A stretch of 6,039 bases of DNA, taken from positions 1 to 6,039 of the forward strand of contig JAITOQ010000084.1 in assembly GCA_031289865.1 (NCBI GenBank), given 5' to 3'. A program made the position numbers and the translations under genes. This stretch comes from Clostridiales bacterium (lineage in GTDB: Bacteria > Bacillota > Clostridia > Christensenellales > JAISNN01). Every line of letters begins with the position of its first letter. Positions within the stretch are counted from its first letter, which is position 1. Shown in pieces: positions 1-5,775 of this stretch. The notes beneath the pieces were generated by a model. It was not told the DNA's origin and ran no database searches. It saw only the letters and a program-made list of their open reading frames with translations.

Positions 1-719
1 CTGCCGACCTTAGCCGTGGTCGCGTCGCGGAACGCCGTCGTACCGTCCGCGTCAAACTTCAATACGACGACGGGATCGGTACCGCTGTAGCCCGCATAAG
101 CCTCCGTCACGTTTTGACCGGTGACATAGACGGTTTCTAAATTGTCGGGGTCTTTAAACTCCAATAGCGCGGGACGTCCGAGTAAATCAAACAATGATTG
201 AGGATCCTCTACGTCGGGGACCTCTACGCGGATCTGACGCGTACCGCCTAAGCTCGACTGTTCGACAACGGTCGCCTTGGTATAGCCGCGGTTAAACAAC
301 ACTCCCCTCAAACGATTGACCGTATCCGCTACCGCGGCGTCCGTCACCTCGTCGCCGTCGGAATTTTTTTCGACGTTGTAGATCGCATATACACCGCCAT
401 TGAGATCAGTGCCGCCGTTTTCATCTAAAATCCACTTCGCCGAAACGATGATACTCGCAATGATTTTTCCGCTCACGTCAAAGTTAATCGAGGGGTTGTT
501 TAGGTATACCCACCCGTCAAAAGTGTAGCCCTCTTTTATCGGGTCGGCGGGGAGCGCGATTGTTTCACCGCCCTTGATCTCTACCGTCGCATAAACTTCG
601 CCATCGGATAAAAAGGTCACTTTGTAGGTATTTACGACATTACACGCAGATAGCGTGAATCCCGCGGTTACACAAAGGATCGTGAGGAAAAGGATTATTT
701 TGATCTTTGGTTTCTTCAT
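1..719 (-). CDS. secD: SecD-family protein translocase subunit with lipoprotein N-terminus (3' end outside window)
   Basis: SecD is the accessory subunit of the Sec translocon that uses the proton motive force to help secreted proteins leave the channel on the outer face of the membrane. The 239 visible codons end at the window edge with no stop. Residues 1-26 are a lipoprotein signal peptide: basic start MKKPKIK, hydrophobic core, lipobox LSAC with Cys26. Residues 31-97 form one InlB-type repeat (YKVTFLSDG ... GYTFDGW ... AKW). From residue 104 the sequence follows the SecD periplasmic P1 domain: TDLNGGVYAIY matches the SecD D1 motif (usual form DLxGG), then LFNRGYTKATV, IRVEVPDVEDPQ, LLGRPALLEFKD, VTGQNV and VVLKFDADGTTAF. 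Normal SecD has a transmembrane helix before D1; here the lipid-modified cysteine and InlB repeat take its place. The ATG is the only reasonable start, since an in-frame TAA lies at 723-725. The Shine-Dalgarno is weak (GAGAT at 725-729, 5 nt away). The six-helix membrane part and any SecF fusion would lie outside the window. Family call is strong; whether it is the cell's main SecD is unknown. Confidence 0.82.
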   Translation of the reverse strand, partial: MKKPKIKIILFLTILCVTAGFTLSACNVVNTYKVTFLSDGEVYATVEIKGGETIALPADPIKEGYTFDGWVYLNNPSINFDVSGKIIASIIVSAKWILDENGGTDLNGGVYAIYNVEKNSDGDEVTDAAVADTVNRLRGVLFNRGYTKATVVEQSSLGGTRQIRVEVPDVEDPQSLFDLLGRPALLEFKDPDNLETVYVTGQNVTEAYAGYSGTDPVVVLKFDADGTTAFRDATTAKVG

Positions 720-767
720 GTGTTATCTCATTGTTTTGTTTTTTATTTTTTTTGTTTAGTATAGCTG

Positions 768-799
768 ACGTTTTAGATTCTTCGCAAGCTCGGAATGAC
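768..799 (-). repeat. REP-like hairpin repeat, copy A, in the leader of the secD-like gene
   Basis: On the minus strand this reads GTCATTCCGAGC then TTGCGAAGAATC and AAAACGT. It can fold: ATTCT (777-781) pairs with GGAAT (792-796, one G-U pair), with an internal TC/TC loop and an inner GC/GC stem. It shares 18 identical bases (768-785) with copy B at 957-974. The motif GTCATTCxGAGCGxxGCGAAGAATC is, from general knowledge, a frequent intergenic repeat in many Firmicutes and related genomes. If the promoter at 838-866 is right, this copy is transcribed in the 5' leader of the secD-like gene. Function unknown; it could affect mRNA stability or simply be a dispersed repeat. Confidence 0.65.
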
Positions 800-837
800 C
801 TCGACCTTTTGGGAAAGATTTCTATTAAATTTATTTT

Positions 838-866
838 ATTATAACATACTCTTTAAGTTTTTTCAA
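838..866 (-). promoter_or_regulatory. Sigma-A promoter of the secD-like gene (extended -10)
   Basis: Read on the minus strand, there is TTGAAA at 861-866 (one mismatch to the -35 consensus), a 17-nt spacer, and a perfect TATAAT at 838-843 preceded by TG one base upstream (extended -10). Transcription would start near position 831, giving a leader of about 110 nt that includes hairpin repeat copy A and a long A-rich stretch before the ATG at 719. The call is from consensus match alone. Confidence 0.7.
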
Positions 867-902
867 TAGATTTTACAAAACTTTTTTATTTTTTTTATGA
901 TT

Positions 903-920
903 GTACAGCTTGACGTTTTA
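903..920 (-). repeat. Partial copy of the intergenic repeat (tail only, no hairpin)
   Basis: On the plus strand GTACAGCTTGACGTTTTA (903-920) resembles GTATAGCTGACGTTTTA at 759-775 and the related tail at 944-964. It lacks the hairpin half found in copies A and B, and so may be a decayed or truncated copy. Short and degenerate, so the call is tentative. Confidence 0.4.
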
Positions 921-956
921 TACTTTTTCAGATTTGTTTCGTGGTTACACGGCTAT

Positions 957-1011
957 ACGTTTTAGATTCTTCGCGTTCGCTCAGAATGACACCGTTTTCG
1001 CTCGGAATGAC
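957..1011 (-). repeat. REP-like hairpin repeat, copy B plus an adjacent half copy
   Basis: This cluster begins about 18 bp beyond the protease stop codon. The full copy (957-990) forms an imperfect hairpin: ATTCT (966-970) with AGAAT (983-987), an internal TC/TC loop, and an inner GCG/CGC stem (973-975 with 978-980). A half copy at 998-1011 repeats only the CGCTCGGAATGAC side and is bracketed by ACCGT (991-995) and ACGGT (1010-1014). All copies in the spacer lie in the same orientation. The inner stem differs from copy A (GCGTTCGC against GCAAGC) yet still pairs, which suggests selection on structure. There is no T run after it on the minus strand, so it is not a typical terminator. Confidence 0.65.
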
Positions 1012-1028
1012 GGTACTTTCGTTCGGTT

Positions 1029-4000
1029 CTAATATCTTTTCTTTTTTGTTGCTGCATAGAGAATTACGATGATGATAAGACCGCCTATCGCCGCTGCAAT
1101 CCATGTAATCCATATCCAAATGTTGTTTGGCGGTAAATCGTCCGACGGAGCGGACTTGACGACACCCGTTACGGTGATATTTACGTCGGCGTCAACCGAA
1201 TCGATAACATACCAACCTTCCGCATTCGCCGTTAGGACGGTATCGCCGTTTTTGACGAGTATATTAGCTCCGTTGTATCCGCTCTTAATTGTAACCTTAA
1301 ATCTTATGCTTTCACCCGCGAAAATCGAGGTCAAATTCCCGCCCTTAAATACGACAAGGTAACCTTCGCCGCTTGATGCCGTGACGGTAAAAATGTCGAT
1401 CCATTTTGCATAAAGGGTAATCCCGTTAAACGGCATAGTCGTAAAGACATACGGGCTATTAAACGTTCCGTTATCGGTATACCACCCTCCGAATAAAAAC
1501 CCTTGCTTTGTAGGGGCTGTCGGCACCCTTACGGTTGTCTCATAATCCGCGTTTATCGGCGGAACCTCACTTCCTCCGTTGGAATCAAACGTAATCGTAT
1601 ACGACAAAGCCTTCCAATGAGCATAGAAGATTACTTGAGTAGTAATGATTGTTTCATCCGTTACGGGCGTACCGCCCGCCGCTTGAGTAAACCAACCGTC
1701 AAAGATATAACCGTTACGCACGTCGGGTGTAGGCAACGTCCCGACCTTGGTATTTCTTTCGACCAAACGAGAAGCTTCGCTCCCCGACCCGCCGTTGTAA
1801 TTAAAGGTCACCAAACTTTGGCTATTCTCCGTCCACTGCGCATAGAAGATTGTGTTTGCCGTGATTACCGTGCTTGACGTTATCTGTGTACCGCCCGACG
1901 ACGAGGTAAACCAACCGACAAAGGTGTAGTCTATTCTTTCATAAGGTGTAGGCAATTCTCCGATAGACTTACCCTTACCGACAAAGCGTTCGTCCTCCGC
2001 GCCGTCGCCGCCGTTGTAGTCGAATGTAACCGTCCAAGAGTTATCAATGTTTTGCCAATGAGCGTAAAGACTAATCGGCGTCGAATTAATTATCGTATTT
2101 GCCGTTACCTCCGTACCCGACATATCGGCAAAAGTTGTCCACCAACCCAAGAAAATATATCCCGCCCTTGTCGGGTTTGGAAGCAATCCCCCCAGTGCCT
2201 CACCGGATTGAACTTTTAACATTCTAAATAAACCGATCTCACCGGCACTAATAATAACGGTGCAATTTATAGATGAAGTATATTGTGCATAATAAGTTGT
2301 ATCTACCGTAATTACCGTGCTTTCCGCTATCTGTGAGCCGCCCGATTTTGCGGTGAACCAACCGTTAAACGTATACCCCGACCGAGCGTTCGGTGTCGGC
2401 AGTATCCCGATCGCCGCACCCTTGTCCACGGAACGCGTTGTTTCACTACCGGAGCCGCCGCTATAATTAAAGGTAACTACCGCAACCGAACCCGTAGGAT
2501 AATAGGTCATCGTCCCGACTTTGCTTGTCTTTGTAACGCTTCCGTTCTCGATGAGATAAGCTATCGCTTTTACAGTGGTTTTTGCCGTAATCGGAATTTG
2601 CGCCGTATACTTTGCACTGTTTATATTCGGCTCCGTTTCGTCAAGCGTGTAATGAATTTCGCTCTCCGCCGTACAAGTTAAACTCAAACTAAACGGCGAA
2701 GAAAATTCGGCGGTCGTTTTGCTGAACACTACGTCGGGCAAGCTTTCGTCTATAATTGCGGATAAATTCACAAGACCGCACCCGAAAGGTCTATTATTTT
2801 CAGATGTTCCGAGTCCCGTCACAGAATCGTATAGCAGAGCTTGAAGCTGAGCGGGCGTTAAATTTCTGTTTGGATTTGAGTATATCAACGCTACCGCGGC
2901 GGCGACGTGAGGAGCCGCCATAGACGTGCCGCTCATATTCACATATCCGCCGCCTACTCTCGCGCTTTTTATATTTACTCCGGGCGCGGCTATGTCGACT
3001 GTAGTACCCCAATTTGAAAAGTCGGCACGGTTGTTATTTGAATCGCTCGCCGCCACCGTAATCGCGGCGGGGACATTCGCGGGTGTAAATCCCGCGGCGT
3101 CTACGTCGTCGTTTCCCGCCGCAACGACGGAAACGATACCTTTTGCCGCAGCATTGTTAATCGTACTTGCATACACGGACGAGCTTCCCTCGCCGCCGAA
3201 GCTCATATTCATTGCGTATATGTTCATGCCTTGATCTTTCAAAGTCATTATATATCCGATGCCTTGAATAATCGTCACGGACGTTCCTTCGCCCTTGTCA
3301 TTCATAACCTTTATCGGCAAAACCTTGACGTTCGCATAATTGAGATTGACAATAATACCCGAAACGTGAGTTCCGTGTCCCGCGCCGTCTTGAAAGCTTG
3401 TCCCCGTTTGGCTCGAAAAATTCTTACCGCCGTCCGCAATCCGTCCGCTAAACAATTCGTGACTGCTGTCTATACCCGTATCGAGTACGGCAATAACGAC
3501 GCTGCGCAAATTTGATTGACCGACGACTCTCGATAAATAATCGGCGTAATCGGGAACATCCATATTAGCGGCACCCCAAGATAAGTATCCCGACGGAACG
3601 GCGGCTGTAGCAGCCGGAGCTTCCTTTAAATCTTGTGCGGTAAATATCAAATCGGGCTCCGCATATACGACGTACGGCAACGCTTCGTAATACCTACAAG
3701 CTTCAGCCGCTTGCTGTTCGGTATCGTATTGAAAAATATGGAGATCGTCGTAACCGTCCGCAACGGCTACTGCTCCTTGCGTGTCTATGTCCTCTATCGC
3801 GGATTTTACAATCAGTCTTTTTGTTTGGAACGGATTAGTCAGCGTGACGGACTCGTCGGTACTTGTAACCGAATAGCCGAGATTTTCGGATATGTCGATA
3901 AGCGGAAGATACACGGCGTCGTTTATTCTCGATATACGGTACTCTAAGACGATGATTTCACCGTTATCCGTGAATATCGTATTGTCGCCCACGCGCATTT

Positions 4001-4334
4001 CAAGCGTGCAATCGCATCCCTCTATAGCCAGCTCGTCGGCGTCGAACGAAACCGCCGAACCCGTCCTTCGTGTAAAAAGGTCGGTCGAAATCATATATGT
4101 ATCGTTTTGTATGTAAATGTCACTTTTAATATCAAACTCATAGCGTTCGGGTGCGCCCGCATCGTATGTACGGATAATGTCGGTCGCCTCCTCCGAAAAA
4201 ACATTAAACGACCCCGTACTATCATATGTTTTAGCGTTGCCGACCGAAAATACGGATAACCCGAAAAAACATGACAGCATTATTGCGGTCGTCAGTAGTA
4301 TACAAGTGTATTTTAACGATACTTTATTGCTCAT
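1029..4334 (-). CDS. Secreted, membrane-anchored subtilisin-like serine protease (S8) with InlB-type repeats
   Basis: This 1101-residue protein is predicted to act on the outer cell surface as an endopeptidase; substrate unknown. Domains in order: signal peptide 1-34 (likely cleavage after GNA); copper-amine-oxidase-N-like beta domain about 72-168 (VYLPLIDISENLGYSV); a propeptide-like segment about 170-232 (KRLIVKS to YVVYAEPD) of the sort that chaperones and inhibits S8 proteases; S8 catalytic domain about 252-530 with Asp285 (AVLDTGID), His320 (GHGTHVSG), oxyanion Asn408 (AAGN) and Ser471 (GTSMAAPHVA); chitobiase-C/Fn3-associated-like domain about 534-612; five InlB-type repeats 617-980; a further beta domain about 981-1060; transmembrane helix about 1072-1094 and basic tail TKKKRY. 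All catalytic residues are present, so it should be active. The ATG at 4332-4334 fits the signal peptide and has GGAGG at 4347-4351, 12 nt upstream (rather long). No LPXTG sorting motif: anchoring is by the helix. The Clostridia-like propeptide supports the host assignment. Confidence 0.93.
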   Translation of the reverse strand: MSNKVSLKYTCILLTTAIMLSCFFGLSVFSVGNAKTYDSTGSFNVFSEEATDIIRTYDAGAPERYEFDIKSDIYIQNDTYMISTDLFTRRTGSAVSFDADELAIEGCDCTLEMRVGDNTIFTDNGEIIVLEYRISRINDAVYLPLIDISENLGYSVTSTDESVTLTNPFQTKRLIVKSAIEDIDTQGAVAVADGYDDLHIFQYDTEQQAAEACRYYEALPYVVYAEPDLIFTAQDLKEAPAATAAVPSGYLSWGAANMDVPDYADYLSRVVGQSNLRSVVIAVLDTGIDSSHELFSGRIADGGKNFSSQTGTSFQDGAGHGTHVSGIIVNLNYANVKVLPIKVMNDKGEGTSVTIIQGIGYIMTLKDQGMNIYAMNMSFGGEGSSSVYASTINNAAAKGIVSVVAAGNDDVDAAGFTPANVPAAITVAASDSNNNRADFSNWGTTVDIAAPGVNIKSARVGGGYVNMSGTSMAAPHVAAAVALIYSNPNRNLTPAQLQALLYDSVTGLGTSENNRPFGCGLVNLSAIIDESLPDVVFSKTTAEFSSPFSLSLTCTAESEIHYTLDETEPNINSAKYTAQIPITAKTTVKAIAYLIENGSVTKTSKVGTMTYYPTGSVAVVTFNYSGGSGSETTRSVDKGAAIGILPTPNARSGYTFNGWFTAKSGGSQIAESTVITVDTTYYAQYTSSINCTVIISAGEIGLFRMLKVQSGEALGGLLPNPTRAGYIFLGWWTTFADMSGTEVTANTIINSTPISLYAHWQNIDNSWTVTFDYNGGDGAEDERFVGKGKSIGELPTPYERIDYTFVGWFTSSSGGTQITSSTVITANTIFYAQWTENSQSLVTFNYNGGSGSEASRLVERNTKVGTLPTPDVRNGYIFDGWFTQAAGGTPVTDETIITTQVIFYAHWKALSYTITFDSNGGSEVPPINADYETTVRVPTAPTKQGFLFGGWYTDNGTFNSPYVFTTMPFNGITLYAKWIDIFTVTASSGEGYLVVFKGGNLTSIFAGESIRFKVTIKSGYNGANILVKNGDTVLTANAEGWYVIDSVDADVNITVTGVVKSAPSDDLPPNNIWIWITWIAAAIGGLIIIVILYAATKKKRY
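1398..2486 (-). repeat. Five InlB B-type (Listeria-Bacteroides) repeat units within the protease
   Basis: Units of about 70 residues: 617-686, 690-761, 767-835, 840-909 and 911-980. Each has the pattern VTFxYxGG ... LPTPxxxxGYxFxGWFT ... YAxW. Units 1, 3 and 4 are close to one another also in DNA (around 2300-2370, 1860-1930 and 1640-1710), implying internal duplication. Unit 2 has lost the GG turn (CTVIISAGEIG), and unit 5 has a shorter TFDSNGG start and a different middle. These small beta-rich domains are common in surface proteins of Gram-positive bacteria, where they act as stalks or adhesive modules. Here they would hold the catalytic domain away from the membrane. Confidence 0.88.
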
Positions 4335-4346
4335 GTAATTAGTATA

Positions 4347-4351
4347 CCTCC
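4347..4351 (-). promoter_or_regulatory. Ribosome binding site of the protease gene
   Basis: GGAGG on the minus strand, 12 nt before the ATG at 4334. This is a perfect core with a longer gap than the usual 5-9 nt. No other in-frame start lies closer, and the signal peptide begins directly at this ATG. Confidence 0.7.
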
Positions 4352-4374
4352 GAAAGTTATATAAGATACGATAT

Positions 4375-4404
4375 ATTATATCACAGCAATTTTGTACTTT
4401 ACAA
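4375..4404 (-). promoter_or_regulatory. Sigma-A promoter of the protease gene (extended -10) overlapping a palindrome
   Basis: On the minus strand TTGTAA (4399-4404), an 18-nt spacer, and TATAAT (4375-4380) with an upstream TG (4382-4383) make a convincing extended -10 promoter. The leader would be about 33 nt. The -10 box lies within a perfect 13-bp palindrome, GATATATTATATC (4370-4382), which could be an operator but could also arise by chance in such AT-rich DNA. The -35 region borders the 21-bp tandem repeat. Confidence 0.7.
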
Positions 4405-4409
4405 GAATT

Positions 4410-4451
4410 TTAAGACACTTTTTACAAAAATTAAGACACTTTTTACAAAAA
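4410..4451. repeat. Perfect 21-bp tandem duplication in the divergent promoter region
   Basis: Two identical adjacent units, 4410-4430 and 4431-4451, each beginning TTAAGACAC and ending TTTTTACAAAAA (itself a near-palindrome). Degenerate relatives flank them: TTTACAAG at 4398-4405 and CGTTTACAAATA at 4456-4467, so TTTACA appears four times in 65 bp (starts 4398, 4421, 4442, 4457). The 21-bp period equals two turns of the helix, so bound proteins would sit on the same face. The repeat lies between the two divergent promoters, and the outer relatives overlap their -35 boxes. Confidence 0.85.
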
Positions 4452-4456
4452 ACACG

Positions 4457-4485
4457 TTTACAAATACACAAAACCGTATTACAAT
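4457..4485 (+). promoter_or_regulatory. Sigma-A promoter of the DNA-repair operon, possibly giving a leaderless mRNA
   Basis: TTTACA (4457-4462), exactly 17 nt, then TACAAT (4480-4485): both boxes are one base off consensus. Transcription usually starts about 7 bases past the -10 box, here at or next to the A of the ATG at 4492. The only purine-rich motif, AGAGG (4486-4490), ends one base before the ATG, too close for normal Shine-Dalgarno pairing. Either the message is leaderless or another promoter upstream is used. Confidence 0.6.
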
Positions 4486-4491
4486 AGAGGT

Positions 4492-5775
4492 ATGGAAATT
4501 CAAAATCCTCTTTCTCTTGACGAGAGAATTAAAATCTTGACGGAGAGCGCGAAGTTTGACGTGTCGTGTTCGTCGTCGGGGAGTGCGCGGTCGGGCGCAA
4601 AGGGTTCTATAGGCGCGTGCCACGCGCCGGGGGTCTGCCATTCGTTCACGGGCGACGGACGCTGTGTTTCGCTCCTCAAGATACTCATGACCAACAAATG
4701 CGAATTTGACTGTCTATACTGTATCAACCGTAGGAGCAACGACGTTCCCCGCGCCGCGCTCACGCCTAAGGAGTTTTGCGAATTGGTCGTCGGCTTTTAC
4801 CGCCGCAACTACATCGAGGGAGTTTTTCTCTCAAGCGCGGTCGAGATATCTCCCGACCACACCATGCAGCTCCTCATCGACACACTCATTATGCTCCGTA
4901 CGGAATATAAATTCCGCGCATATATACATGTAAAAGCCATTCCGGGGGCAAGTATGCACCTCATCGACCTCGCCGCCGAATATGCGGACAGAATGAGCGT
5001 AAACATCGAGCTGCCGACCGAAGCGAGCCTAAAACTCCTCGCTCCCCAAAAGAAAAAAGAAATGATTACCGCGCCCATGCTGCGCCTCGCCAATATCGTC
5101 TACGAAAACGCGCAAGAGCCTAAATACCGTGCGCGGCGCATTCCCGCGGGACAAACCACACAAATGATAGTCGGCGCGACGCCCGACAGCGACGGACAAA
5201 TCCTACGCTTGACGGAGGGGTTGTACCGCAACTTTAATCTGAAACGCGTGTACTATTCCGCATACGTTCCCGTCGTGGAGAACAGCTCCCTCCCGTCCCT
5301 CCCCACCGATCTAAAACGCGAAAACCGCCTCTATCAAGCCGATTGGCTTTTGAGATTTTACGGCTTCACCTCTTCGGAGCTTCTCCCCGTGGGAGGCAAC
5401 TTTTCTCTCGACCTCGACCCGAAGAGCGATTGGGCGATACGGAACCTCGACAGATTCCCTATCGAAATCAATACCGCAAGCTATGAGGAGCTTCTCCGTA
5501 CGCCCGGTATCGGCGTCCGCAACGCATACCGTATCGTCGCGGCGCGAAAGCAATCCCTCCTAACCTTTGATTCCTTAAAAAAACTCCGCGTCTCCCTCCC
5601 CAAAGCCGTCCTATTTATCACCGCAAACGGAGAATATATGGGCGCGGGCGACAATCCCGACTTGATACGCGCCCGCCTCGCAAAGACAAACCTTTTGACG
5701 GCGGGGAAACAAAACGACGGCGGCTACGTCCAAACCTCGCTATTTGACGAGGGAACTATATCGGGAGAGCTGTAA
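4492..5775 (+). CDS. Radical SAM protein, putative DNA modification/repair (TIGR03916 type)
   Basis: The 427-residue protein belongs to the radical SAM family that occurs next to, or fused with, DUF4130/uracil-DNA-glycosylase-like proteins; its reaction is not established. The [4Fe-4S] site is the canonical CX3CX2C at Cys70, Cys74, Cys77 (CEFDCLYC). Other conserved-looking features are KFDVSCSSSG (Cys26), GVCHSFTGDGRC (Cys49, Cys58), RRNYIEGVFLSSAVEISPD (105-122), KAIPGAS, NIELPTEASLKLLAP and AGQTTQMIVGATPDSD. Residues about 326-365 form a helix-hairpin-helix DNA-binding motif (LLRTPGIGVRNAYRIVAAR, with PGIG at 338-341). The C-terminal tail has QTSLF (414-418), like a sliding-clamp-binding peptide. 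Length and N-terminus agree with family members as I recall them, and no alternative upstream start exists before the in-frame TAA at 4432-4434. It is first in an operon with the DUF4130 gene, with zero spacing. Family call strong; role in repair inferred from context and the HhH. Confidence 0.92.
   Translation: MEIQNPLSLDERIKILTESAKFDVSCSSSGSARSGAKGSIGACHAPGVCHSFTGDGRCVSLLKILMTNKCEFDCLYCINRRSNDVPRAALTPKEFCELVVGFYRRNYIEGVFLSSAVEISPDHTMQLLIDTLIMLRTEYKFRAYIHVKAIPGASMHLIDLAAEYADRMSVNIELPTEASLKLLAPQKKKEMITAPMLRLANIVYENAQEPKYRARRIPAGQTTQMIVGATPDSDGQILRLTEGLYRNFNLKRVYYSAYVPVVENSSLPSLPTDLKRENRLYQADWLLRFYGFTSSELLPVGGNFSLDLDPKSDWAIRNLDRFPIEINTASYEELLRTPGIGVRNAYRIVAARKQSLLTFDSLKKLRVSLPKAVLFITANGEYMGAGDNPDLIRARLAKTNLLTAGKQNDGGYVQTSLFDEGTISGEL

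Larger units (their letters stand above)
720..1028. other. AT-rich intergenic spacer between protease and secD-like gene
   Basis: This 309-bp stretch contains no convincing gene. It holds a minus-strand promoter at 838-866, one hairpin repeat in the predicted 5' leader of the secD-like gene (768-799), a second repeat cluster just after the protease stop codon (957-1011), and a repeat tail without the hairpin (903-920). The rest is runs of A and T. I could not find a clean rho-independent terminator for the protease (GC-rich stem followed by a T run in the minus-strand direction), so the two leftward genes may be partly co-transcribed despite the promoter between them. A short open frame that overlaps the protease 3' end on the same strand reads through the repeat and looks like chance. 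Confidence 0.7.

Noticed and set aside
957..1011. Rho-independent terminator of the protease gene
   Set aside because: The hairpin is imperfect and not followed by a T run on the minus strand.
928..1119. 63-residue open frame on the minus strand
   Set aside because: It overlaps the protease 3' end in another frame and its second half is the hairpin repeat; no ribosome binding site or recognisable family.
1029..1160. Sortase-type anchor at the protease C-terminus
   Set aside because: No LPXTG or similar motif before the hydrophobic helix; only a membrane anchor with basic tail.
1398..2486. CRISPR or satellite array suggested by regularly spaced similar DNA
   Set aside because: The periodicity of about 210 bp is in frame and encodes InlB-type protein repeats.
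1069..3947. Several plus-strand open frames of 90-125 codons opposite the protease
   Set aside because: They are antisense shadows of a clear coding sequence, with low-complexity or biased compositions and no domain.
4456..4469. A CcpA-type cre site on the minus strand (TGTAAACGTG...)
   Set aside because: Only one half fits the consensus; the other half lacks the required CA end.
4335..4491. LexA (SOS) box controlling the repair operon
   Set aside because: No GAAC-N4-GTTC-like sequence in the divergent region.
4498..4500. ATT at codon 3 as the true start of the radical SAM gene, since AGAGG would then be 7 nt away
   Set aside because: ATT starts are very rare and an ATG lies two codons before it; a leaderless ATG is the simpler reading.
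4399..4763. Minus-strand open frames over the start of the radical SAM gene
   Set aside because: Antisense to a strongly conserved coding region; one simply reads through the 21-bp repeat (VKSVL repeated).
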